Assembly: GCA_002633005.1 (NCBI GenBank)
Contig: NMRA01000702.1
Location: forward strand, 135,476-173,948
Length of the DNA: 38,473 nucleotides
Source: Phoronis australis
Lineage: Eukaryota; Phoronida; Phoronidae
Direction of reading: 5' to 3'
Shown here: positions 1 through 8,727 of the stretch, one piece after another
How positions within the stretch are numbered: the stretch's first letter is position 1
Layout of the letters: each line of letters opens with the position of its first letter
Notes under the pieces: model-generated
What the model saw: the letters and a program-made list of their open reading frames with translations, nothing else
Told to the model about the DNA's origin: nothing
The model's database searches: none
Translations under genes and position numbers: made by a program

Positions 1-215
1 CACAAGTCAAGGCTTCGCAGCACTGGCTGGAGCATAAACAGACATTACGTCGGACGTTTTGTTTGAGTAGGCTTGTGAACATACGGTCGGGATTAATAAA
101 GGATTAACTCGAACCAGTCTTCAGTCAATCATCGCACCGAAAGCTATTAGCACCGGTCTGTAACAACCTGCGCCCACCCACACACGGGGAAAAACGTGAC
201 ACGCTTATTCAACTC
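1..215 (+). repeat. possible LTR-like 3' end, truncated by window edge
   Basis: An AATAAA signal at about 95-100 is followed by a short run ending in a C-rich stretch (CAACCTGCGCCCACCCA) and then AT-rich unique-looking DNA. This resembles the R-U5 end of an LTR. A similar layout (AATAAA, then a run ending ACCTGCACCCACCGGG) occurs at 26890-27000. No integrase or reverse transcriptase is visible and no second LTR can be paired, so the call is weak. It lies downstream of the last receptor exon seen, in an intron or beyond the gene. Confidence 0.22.
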
Positions 216-498
216 CCGGCGCTTTTAAAATCGTGCCAATACGGTACTATCTACATAATATTTTTAAGTCGATTTAATTTTGTTTATATTTTGAAGTACA
301 AAGTGAACTTTTTCAATTTTGTAGCTTGTACAATTTGTCTTAACTGCACTTGACCGTTAGCCTTACCAAACGCACACCAGGTGGGCAAAGATGGAGTATT
401 CAGAATACAGTTATTTTCTACAATGAGAACAGCATTTCCAGATTTTAAATGTGTGTCAAAAGTGAGCAGATAGAACGTAGTCAAAGCCTTGTTGTTAC

Positions 499-617
499 CT
501 TATGCAAACAGCCAGGAAGGGCTCTGTTGGCGTAGTCACTGTACCACAGGTTGTGCAAGATGCTCGACACAAACATGGCCACACCGACCAGTATTATGTT
601 AGTTTCGCACAGTTTAG
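499..617 (-). CDS. receptor exon: M3 and start of the cytoplasmic loop (119 bp)
   Basis: A strong acceptor (TTTTGTTTTCAG) precedes, and the donor GTAACA follows CATAAG. It encodes KLCETNIILVGVAMFVSSIL, then HNLWYSDYANRALPGCLHK. This aligns with M3 of alpha-7-like subunits (TMIIVGLSVVV), followed by the short basic segment that normally reads MPKW or MPSWV. Here it is LPGCLHK. The exon ends in phase 0. The next exon should encode the large intracellular loop; none in frame was found in 1-498. Confidence 0.78.
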
Positions 618-3600
618 CTGAAAACAAAAGCATGACACATGTTGCAAATCGGAAGAAATAACATATACAGGTGGAGACAGTGACTGTAGCTCCGTGATTT
701 GAACTCGGGACTCCCGTTTGGGAGACCCTGGTTCATAACCTGGCTTTACCGGAAGATAATCGAGCTTTGCACAAAGATGTCTTCTACTCCTCTGAGCTCG
801 GTCTTACTAGTGAATGTGAGCAGGGGAGAGAATGAGAACTTGGATATAATGCGAAAGCGACTTCTGGGGCTGTGGTTAAATATTATATATTAGGCGGATC
901 TGGGCGCCCTCTTGTGCTGCCACTGCTGAACTAAGTGTGTCGTGTTCAGGACTCGGGCCTTCTTTTTGTTTTTGTTTTTGTACTGAGCAAGAACAGGCCA
1001 ACATGACTATACATGCAAACCTTACGTTGCCTACTACTAATCCCACCACGCCCTGCCTCCAATAACTTGAAGTTTCCCCGAGTCGTGAAACCTTGATGGT
1101 CACCAAGGGATGGACACAGGAGCGGCAGTAAGTGGAGTTAAGCGAACTTCTCTGTGCAATAATTTTGTTTCGCTACAATCCTGTATACGTTTATACCAAA
1201 AATACGCTGTCGATCTGTTATTTTGTTAATGCCAAGGACCACAGAAATAGTATTCATTAAGGCTGAAACATATTTCTAACCAGCAACTTTTGTTCCTGTA
1301 AATATAACGCCGGAACGTTGGATCTCTCCTTTTAACAAACGAATATATCTCTCTTACCTATAGCCGTCCCTGGAGACCGTAACAGAATGAACGTGAGGCA
1401 CACCATCGCAGTGCAAGCTATAAAATGCAAAGAGCAATTGAAAATTATACTAGTAGACGGGTGCATTTTGCTTGAGCTGAAACATCTTAGAGCGCTTAAA
1501 ACGTCGTTTATTCTAAACAACGGCGTTTAAAATCTTAGTTTGTTATAACAGAACGTCAATAAATGCTGTTCTGAACCACCTGCCAACAATACTATTTTTA
1601 TATATAGACCTAATGGCGTTTCAACTAATTCCTTACGCGGGTTAGAAGTGATATTCGGGACTGGACAGGAAGAAGTGGCTCGTTATTGCTTAAGGAGCAT
1701 AAAATAACGCGATTGTCAAATCGACTTATTAAGCCTTGTCTCGAGCAGTGATGAAATGACATTAATGAACTGACATTAATTCGTAGGCAATTTTTACCAA
1801 GCAGTGAAAAATGCGTTCTAACTTCAGTAAGTAATTTGGGATCAACATTATGACTTGTAGTTGTTTAAATCAACGAGTTGGTTTTTGACAGACGATGGTT
1901 TTAAGGCAGCTTTAGGGACAGCGAAATCACGACTTTTCGTAATATCAAAACTTGTCAGCAAATACAAGCGGTAATAATTTTCATGTTTCGCCACGATTCA
2001 CATTTAAAAGTAGACATTTAAAATGATTCTAAACCACGATTTGATGATTTTACCCATAACTACTTCCGTCTCTTGCTTTTGTATAAATGACGCTTTCCTG
2101 GCATGACGAAAGCTAAACCTTTCACTGTGTCACAGAATGCATTTGGTGGTTGGAGACGCGTGGCAAAAGATTCTGTGAGTTGTCGAAGTTGACTCAAACT
2201 TTTGAGGATTGGTGACGGTCATCATTTTGTTTCAAAGACTTAGTAAGTGTTAAGTAGGCTTTAATATCTATTAAAGGTCAAAAATACATATTTTGGACCC
2301 TATTATGAGTTCTCTCATGATATAGTTCGAGGTCATGTTACCCTGTTTTCATTATACCTATTAATATTTTCCCTCTCGACTCAAACGGAAGCAGGAATAT
2401 CAGTGGTATGAACAGAATTGCTCCGATGTTGAACAAACGAATTTCGGACACGAATAACAAGTCCTCCGACAATTTTTCGTAAGGCTCGGATTCGGCGAAT
2501 GATGGACTGTACGTTTGACGCTGAATCTTCAACGTAAACATCATGTACTCATACGGTTCAAGACAACATGGGTAAAAATTTGTAGTCAAGACGCTGGTCA
2601 CGTTGGAAATGGCCCATTCGTACTTGGACTTGTGTAGATATGACCTCAGTGACGCGCTCGCGTCAGTGGAGTTGCTGAGCGACACCTGGAAGAAGATTAG
2701 TTGAATGGCTCACTTCAGCTTCTCGCACAAATAAGCAATGGTATATACCATCACCACACAGCCATTAAAGAGAAAATCTAACGTTTTTTGGTGTTTGCCT
2801 AACTAAAACTTTGAATACCGGAGCTATGTCAATACCGAAGTATCGCAGAGACATGTTTAAGATTTACACCTATCTCTTGAAATACACAACTTTGAGTTAC
2901 CAGTGCTTTGTTTCCGCATGAGGCAACACATACGCTAACATTTGGGGCTTTGTTACCCAAATGTCTAAGTGAACTTAGCCAAATAGCGACTACTCCGTCC
3001 TAATCGATGCACAAATTCATGCGGCTGCTGGAGAAATCTTATTATCTAATTTCTCTTACAATGCCTCGATTTTAAAACTTCAAAGACGGCTAACATTTAC
3101 TTTTTAATTTTAAAAACAGTCAAGTTGGTCGTTAGCCTAACGTATTGTTCGGTTGTTTGACTTAAGGAAACTAGTACGCTAAACAGGCGCGTTGGTTCAC
3201 GACCGGAATTATCTCGATCAAGAGAGTCGGCCAAGCCCATGAATAGCGATTACCGGTAGTTTACTTCAATCTGTGGCGGTGTCATCAAGCCTTTGATGAG
3301 GAGCTATGACAGAATCTTACATGGATGTCAACAAACTAGCTAGGTGTACACCTTACTTGGATGACAACCAGCAAGAACACGCCACCTTGTGCTTGGTTGA
3401 CATCCAACATCCAACACCTGCCCCACCTGGTGGTCAATTATGAAGCTATACACATGGTTGGTTAGTTGATTAACATCAAACATCCAATAGCTGCTGCACC
3501 TGGTGGTCAAACGTCACAGGCTGATACAGCTAAGGTGAAGTTAGAGTTGCTTGACATCTAACATCCAATAGGTGCCCCACCTGGTGGTCAAAATATGAAG

Positions 3601-6551
3601 CTATACAAAGGGACAGATAGTTTGTTAGTTGGTTGACATCCAATACCTGCTCCACCTGGTGGTCAAACGATCACTGGCAGATACAGGTAAGATGTAGTTA
3701 GTTGGTTGACATCTAAAATCCAATAGCCGCCCCACCAGGTGGTCCAATCACGAAGCTATACAAAGGGACAGATAGTTGGTTAGTTGGTTGACATCCAACA
3801 TCCAATAGCTGCCCCACCTGGTGGTCAAATCATGAAGATATACAAAGGGACAGATAGTTGCTTAGTTTGTTGAAATTCAGCAAATTGTAATTTAATGGCT
3901 AAGAGAACAATATATTTTTAAAGGAAAAGAAATTTATTTGAAAAGTAAAACATGTTCAAAAATAAAATGTTAAAAAACAATTTTGAAAATATTTTGTTTT
4001 TAAAATGGAAGTATTGAAAATAACAGGTGTTCGTGAAAATATCAGATATAAAACAATTAAAAAATATGAAAGTGAAACAGTTTTAAAACCAATATAAAAT
4101 CACTATCAAATACAAAATATTTTGCTTTTTGTCTCCATTTCCAGATGATTTTAAAATGAGAAGCTGCCCTTGGCTGCTACAGTTGATGAGTTCATGTGGA
4201 GAATTTCTTGCTTACACTGGTCACTGCTCATATTCCCTCAGCCCCAGACAACTTTTACGATGCCTATTCAGCTCGCCCTTTGTATTGATGAAGATCTGAG
4301 TTAATGAAGTGGAAAGGTAATAGCTAGCACTGCCCTTTCAACGATGATACTTGTTATTTTACCCAAGTTAGTTTCCTCTGGCACTAGTGGAGTTGCAGCT
4401 GCGGACATTGTTTAATGATTGCAACTGTGGAGAGTAGTTTTAACTTGTTATATTAAATATCAAAAACGACTAAAATTTAATTCGTTTTTAACTTGACCAT
4501 GGGCCACGTCCTAATAGAACGATGGTTTTAAATATGTTTCAAACAAGTTCTTTTTATTTCATTTTTAATGCCCCTGTCTACTTCTTTCTCTCATCGGGAA
4601 ATGGTTAGTTGATATCTTTTTATTTTATTCTTAAACTTGAAGTACCAAAACAGTGGTAGATTTTGATCGCCAGCGAAACTTAATTAGTTCAGTTAATTGT
4701 GAACCCATCCCTGGACTTCCCAGATATTAGGCAGCTACACTAGACATTTCACAGCAAACAAAACTACAATTCTAGCTTTTTGTCAAGTCATATGAAATGA
4801 GAGGGCACAATTTAAATACAAATGTGTCCTAGTTAAAAATCTTTTTAAACGAGATTGAAAGAATATTAAAAGAATAATCCATCTGATATTGTCAACTTTG
4901 TAAATCCACAGAATATATCAATACCCAAGGTCGTTTAGCTTCAATCATACCCAATGTTTGTAGTTTTTAGCTTATTAGTTCATCGGTTTTTAAAAATCGA
5001 AATTCTTAATTGGTTATTTTTTTCCAGATGACTACCGCCATGGTGTTTGTCTTTAATGAAAGTTATTTGTTAATGCATTTTGGAAACTTGCCATTATGTA
5101 CAGGCAGAGATATTTACTACAGTTTAGGGTTTGGGTGTGGGACAATGAGGTCATCACAACTATTTCTAGGAATAGTTTTACAATTTGACCAAAAGGTGTC
5201 GACAGTAGTAACGGTACACCTAACTAGTTGGTTGACATCTATGTAAGATTCTGACATGCATGGAGCTGGTGATGAGCCGAGGAATTCGCTGGCATTCACG
5301 TAACTTGATTACTGATTTAGTTGATAATGGCCAGGCGAGCAACAATTTAAATCAAAATAGGTATTTTACTTAAAACAATTTAAAAATCAAAAACGTTAGT
5401 TTTCTCGTTTAAGTTATGAAAACTTATGACCTGGTCAGAAACTGATCGGAGTCCTGACTTGTGGGCAACAACACAGTTGAAATGTCTTACCAAGTTTTCT
5501 AAACACTAGCTTTTTCAGAAGAATCAACGTCCACTTTGGAGAAGACAGGGTGGTACATATCAAACAAGAAACAGGAAATATTCTGTTATTTCATATACTG
5601 TGTTCTCATGATTGAGTCCCAATGTTTTCTAATACTTCGTGTGCCACAATTAATATTATGACCAGTTTGTAAAACCGATCTGATCTTAAAAGTTTGCATC
5701 ACTTAATAGGAGATTTTGTTCTTACCAAATGGCCGTTGTAAGTCCACGATCCAAGTTGCAGCTGGCACTCTTGCTCTGACAAAGCAGTTCCCATGGGCGA
5801 CAGTTGTATTGCACAGTGAGTCTTCAACGTAACTCTTGGTACATAAAACACCGTGCCGTCATAGCGAACAAGCGCCAGAGTACGAGGATCGTGGTTGTCA
5901 ACGTGATCCACGCTATCGATCAGACAAAAAGCACTCTTTGGTTCGGATTTCCAAATAAAAATAGTACCTTCCGACCCACATACATAATTGTTAATGAACA
6001 CAATGTTTAATCAAGTAATAATAGCTATGAGCTGAAGACAGCACCATGACACCGCCTTCTCCTAGCTACAATCAACTACGAACTTTGAGAGGTAGTATTT
6101 AATTTCATTAGACCTTGACGAAATTAAACACAGCTACTACTTGCATGCGAATTCACATTAATGTTTGGTTTCTTCGTACAATGCATTATACAACGGGCAT
6201 TCTATCAAAAGTTGTCGTTCATCCTCAATTCTATTTCCCTTGGGAAAAATGTTTTGTACAAGAGTTATCAGCTGATGATTAGAAATCTGAATATGTTTGA
6301 ATCAAGACATGATATTTAAATCAAATTCATTTCGTAGAAAGTATAGTCACGTCAACAAGTTCTACTGGCACGAATGAGTGGTGGCTACGCCTTCGGTGGA
6401 GATGGCCATCTGGGTAGAGACGTTTATTACGTGAAACTTACCTGTTGTAAAGTTTTATGTCTGGTAGCCACAATCTGTCAGCTGATATTCTAAACTCCTG
6501 GATACCACCAAATTGGTCTGGGTTCCATTTCAGTGATATATCTCTCCAACT
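499..6551 (-). CDS. nicotinic acetylcholine receptor-like (Cys-loop) subunit, alpha type, partial gene of five exons
   Basis: In transcript order the exons are 6551-6442, 5912-5726, 2685-2358, 1417-1358 and 617-499. Each has AG before it and GT after it, and the intron phases (2, 0, 1, 1) match at every junction, giving 268 codons with no stop. They encode, in order, loop A (WLPDIKLYN), a Cys-loop, loop B (GSWTYNG), loop C with Tyr-Pro-Cys-Cys and a second Tyr, M1, M2 and M3. The vicinal cysteines make it an alpha-type subunit, which in this family binds agonist in a pentameric plasma-membrane channel. Two N-glycosylation sequons (NST, NVT) precede loop C. Exon sizes and junctions resemble alpha-7 genes: a 110-bp exon ending in LYNS, and a phase-1 intron inside M2. 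The signal peptide, first exons, cytoplasmic loop and M4 were not found. The Cys-loop, pre-M1 segment, M2 and M2-M3 linker are unusual. A decaying gene is possible, but there are no stops or broken splice sites. Confidence 0.85.
618..1357 (-). other. receptor intron (M2-M3 exons), 740 bp
   Basis: No coding, repeat or RNA structure was recognised here. It is moderately AT-rich and looks single-copy. Confidence 0.6.
1358..1417 (-). CDS. receptor exon: M2 pore helix (60 bp)
   Basis: The acceptor TTTTATAG follows a pyrimidine-rich tract, and the donor is GTAAGA. The exon is two bases, 19 codons and one base, so both junctions are phase 1 and keep frame with the neighbouring exons. It encodes CTAMVCLTFILLRSPGTAI. 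It aligns with the alpha-7 exon that carries most of M2 and the M2-M3 linker, but is about nine codons shorter. The match rests on phase, position and the LT-x-x-LL core, because the exon is too short to be decisive alone. Confidence 0.72.
   Translation of the reverse strand, partial: LALRWCASRSFCYGLQGRL
1418..2357 (-). other. receptor intron inside M2, 940 bp
   Basis: No further exon, repeat or structured element was recognised. The intron splits the alanine codon at M2 position 4', the place where alpha-7-type genes also have a phase-1 intron. Confidence 0.6.
2358..2685 (-). CDS. receptor exon: loop C, pre-M1 insertion, M1 (328 bp)
   Basis: A strong acceptor (CTTCTTCCAG) precedes, and the donor GTATAA follows TTAATAG. 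It encodes 109 codons plus one base. Visible are the sequons NST and NVT, KYEW, the loop C core FYPCCLEPY, and MFTLKIQRQ with the pre-M1 arginine. Then comes an extra acidic stretch of about 17 residues (TYSPSFAESEPYEKLSE), a hydrophobic M1 (LFNIGAILFIPLIFLLP) and the M1-M2 turn FESRGK. M1 lacks the usual Pro-Cys and has Glu and Arg near its start. A GTACAG inside the exon could be a cryptic donor, but no suitable acceptor follows it. Confidence 0.85.
3301..3349 (+). repeat. left terminal inverted repeat
   Basis: It pairs with 5214-5269 read on the minus strand. Indels lie near the outermost bases, so the exact tip is uncertain. Confidence 0.65.
3391..3870 (+). repeat. tandem subterminal repeats, about 80 bp units of two alternating types
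   Basis: Six units share TTGACATCCAACATCCAATA, a C-rich run and CCACCTGGTGGTC. Two types alternate: one continues ATGAAGCTATACAAAGGGAC, the other has TCAC, GGC and GATACAG before the next TTGACATC. Conserved cores lie near 3423, 3496, 3578, 3652, 3732 and 3814. TTGGTTGACATC also occurs in the right TIR, so the array seems to derive from the element's ends. It has no coding potential. Confidence 0.8.
5214..5269 (-). repeat. right terminal inverted repeat
   Basis: Reverse complement of 3301-3349, with a few substitutions and an insertion near the tip. TGATGAG follows directly, as it precedes the left repeat. Confidence 0.65.
5726..5912 (-). CDS. receptor exon: Cys-loop and loop B (187 bp)
   Basis: The acceptor GATAG follows a short T-rich tract, and the donor is GTAAGA. 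It encodes one base plus 62 codons. Visible in order are SVDHVDN (the NSADE/NNAD position), DGTVFYVPRV (loop E region), the Cys-loop and GSWTYNG (loop B tryptophan). The two Cys-loop cysteines are separated by 15 residues (AIQLSPMGTALSEQE) instead of 13, and the family FPFD motif is missing. Phase 0 at the end matches the start of the exon at 2685. Confidence 0.88.
6442..6551 (-). CDS. receptor exon: beta-strands to loop A (110 bp)
   Basis: The acceptor TTGCAG precedes and the donor GTAAGT follows. It encodes 36 codons plus two bases, starting SWRDISLKWNP and ending WLPDIKLYN plus AG of a split serine codon. This is the classic nAChR segment in which the WxPD and LYN motifs carry loop A and its tyrosine. 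110 bp is the standard size of this exon in nAChR genes, and it ends in phase 2 as in alpha-7. The split codon is completed by the first base (C) of the exon at 5912. Confidence 0.88.
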
Positions 6552-6612
6552 CTGCAATATGAGTTACTTCACTGTTGATGAAGGTAAAGTACGGTACACA
6601 AAATTTCAAATT

Positions 6613-6736
6613 ATTACTCTGCACGTGTAAGCGTAGAGTACTGTTGTTCCTGGGTTTTCTTCAATTTTATTCTTATTACTCTGCGCGTGTAAGCGCAGAG
6701 TACTGTTGTTCCTGGGTTTTCTTCAATTTTATTCTT
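6613..6736 (+). repeat. two tandem 62-bp units, each with a hairpin
   Basis: Units start near 6613 and 6675 and differ by a few transitions. The second contains a perfect 10-bp stem (6677-6686 with 6693-6702) around the loop GTGTAA. The first has the same hairpin with one G-T wobble and one mismatch. A TTCTTATTC low-complexity tract (6736-6785) follows. This looks like the end of a MITE-like or foldback element. Confidence 0.75.
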
Positions 6737-6879
6737 ATTTGTATTCTTATTCTTCTTATTCTTATTCTTCTTATTCTTCTTCCGACCAAATTTGAGGATT
6801 AATAACTCCAAATTGGGTGCAGGTACGGTCTTTAAATTCAGCATATGACTTTTGACAGAATATAAATTTTGATTGGTTA

Positions 6880-8140
6880 TATAATCATATTCCATATTGA
6901 GCCGGAAGAGGTCGTTTGGTGCAAAGGTCATATAATTTTCAAAATGCTACTCCTCCTTCAGTTTTAAAGCTATCTTTTTCAAATTCGGTGCACAGGTATA
7001 AGTCAAACATGACAATTTAAAAAAATACTTTTCTAAGTAATCGGGTCATCCAATCAGGTGAAATAGGTCAAAGGTCATTAGGTGCAAACTAAAATTTTGA
7101 GCTAGACACTTTAAATTGACAGGTCTGATTGCCACAGGTAAATCAAATCGGAATCCAAAGTTTCAGGTCATTTAGTGCAAACATGGGGTCATTAGGTGCA
7201 TTTTTCTTCTGAAAATTTTGACCTTTTTAATCAGCAAGTATTCTGATGTGTCAACAGATAGACAACTGTGATTCTCAGCGTTAAACATATTTTCCATGGG
7301 CTTTGCAATAATTCTCCTAAAGATGCTTAAAATGCACCGGATAAGGTCAATTAGTGCAAAAGTCATGTAACGTTCAAAATGTTATATCTCTTACGTTTTT
7401 CAAGGAATTCTTTTCAATTTCAGCACACTGGTGTAAGTCAACATGCCAATTNTCATTCAGTGCAAACATGGGGCCATTAGGTGCATATTTCTTCTGAAAA
7501 TTTGACCTTTTCAATCAGCAAGTATTCTGATGTGTCAATCGTTAGACAACTGTGATTCTCAGCATGAAACATATTTTTCATGGGCTTTGCAATGATTCTC
7601 CTAAAAACGCTTATAATGCACCGGACAGGGTCAATTAGTGCAAAGGTCATGTAACGTTCAAAATGTTATATCTCTTAGGTTTTCAAGGAATTCTTTTCAA
7701 TTTCAGCACACTGATGTAAGTCAACACGCCAATTGAATACCCTACTTTTCTTTGCAATAGGCCTAACCAATCAAAAAATAGGTCAAAGGTCATTGAGTGC
7801 AAACTAAAATTTTGAGCTAGAGTCTTCAAAATTACATATCTGTTTACTAAGTGCGATTGAGTTTAAATTCTAAATTTTCGGGTAATTTGGTGCACGCATT
7901 GGGGTCATTAGGTGCATTTTTCTTCTGAAAGTTTGACCAATTCATTCATCTTGTATTCTGAAGTGCTTAAAGCACAACATCTGTGATTTTTAGCATTAAC
8001 TACATTTTTAATCGAGTTAACATTTACTCCCTCATCGGCGCTCATAATGCACTGGAAGAGGTCAATTAGTGGAAAGGTCATCAAAAAATTAATGTGTAAT
8101 TTCTCCTACAGTTTTAAAGAATTCTTTTTCATATTGGTAA
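6880..8140 (+). repeat. long tandem repeats containing GGTCATTAGGTGCA
   Basis: Two close copies (about 7183-7451 and 7467-7735) and more diverged ones (about 6890-7130 and 7880-8140) share blocks such as TTCTTCTGAAAATTTTGACC, TCAGCAAGTATTCTGATGTG and GGTCAATTAGTGCAAA. A single N at 7452 sits at a copy junction. Between copies are perfect AGGTCA-A-AGGTCA direct repeats at 7065-7077 and 7780-7792. No ORF is supported. The array lies upstream of the most 5' receptor exon found, possibly within an intron. Confidence 0.75.
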
Positions 8141-8619
8141 ATGGGTTGCTGTCAGTATAAACTTTCCATAATAATTTCAGTAATACGCACGCGCAGAGTC
8201 CGTTGTTGTCACGCCGTGACAATAACCTTTCTAGTTACCAATGATATTACTTTATTTATGGCTACAACACTTTCTGATATTGGATACCTTCAAGAAGATT
8301 TCTTCTACACTGTTATAGGTCAAAGTTACACGATGAGAGATTTTTGCACAAACTTACGTTACATTTATCATAATTCCATTAAAAGTCCTGCTAACAACGT
8401 TTGAAAACCGATAATTCAATCACCAATACACCAACACCCTGAAGAATAACAGGACTAATGCACACAAGTAAACCTGAGTACTTATAAACAATGGGAAGGG
8501 CGCAACTAGATATTTTCGCACCAACCATTTGTCTACTCTAACTTTGTAGAACTCACGTCCGTATTTCCGTTTCTGAAAACTTGTTGTTGAATAAAATTTA
8601 AACAGGTATTTTACCATTG

Positions 8620-8727
8620 GTGATTTTGATACAAGGACTGATATTAGTGATATTGATACAAGGACAGATATTGGTGATATTGATACAAGGACAGATATTG
8701 GTGATATTGATACAAGGACAGATATTA
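8620..8727 (+). repeat. 27-bp minisatellite, four copies
   Basis: The unit is GTGATATTGATACAAGGAC followed by AGATATTG, starting at 8620, 8647, 8674 and 8701. The last copies are near-identical and the first has two substitutions. Because 27 is a multiple of three and the unit lacks stops in several frames, it opens spurious ORFs on both strands. Confidence 0.92.

Larger units (their letters stand above)
3301..5269. mobile_element. non-autonomous DNA transposon in a receptor intron
   Basis: Imperfect terminal inverted repeats of about 50 bp lie at 3301-3349 and 5214-5269. They share the core CAGAATCTTACAT followed by GATGTCAAC, with about five mismatches over 44 aligned bases. The 7-base string TGATGAG flanks both ends (3294-3300 and 5270-5276), a likely target-site duplication. 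There is no transposase-like ORF. The left part contains tandem repeats (3391-3870) built from a sequence resembling the TIR itself; the right part is AT-rich. Superfamily not assigned: a 7-8 bp duplication would fit hAT or P-like elements. Confidence 0.65.

Noticed and set aside
284-484. Minus frame with ILNTPSLPTWCAF after TTCTCATTGTAG, considered as the next receptor exon (cytoplasmic loop).
   Set aside because: The preceding exon ends in phase 0, while this frame needs one extra base; the in-phase frame hits a stop after five codons.
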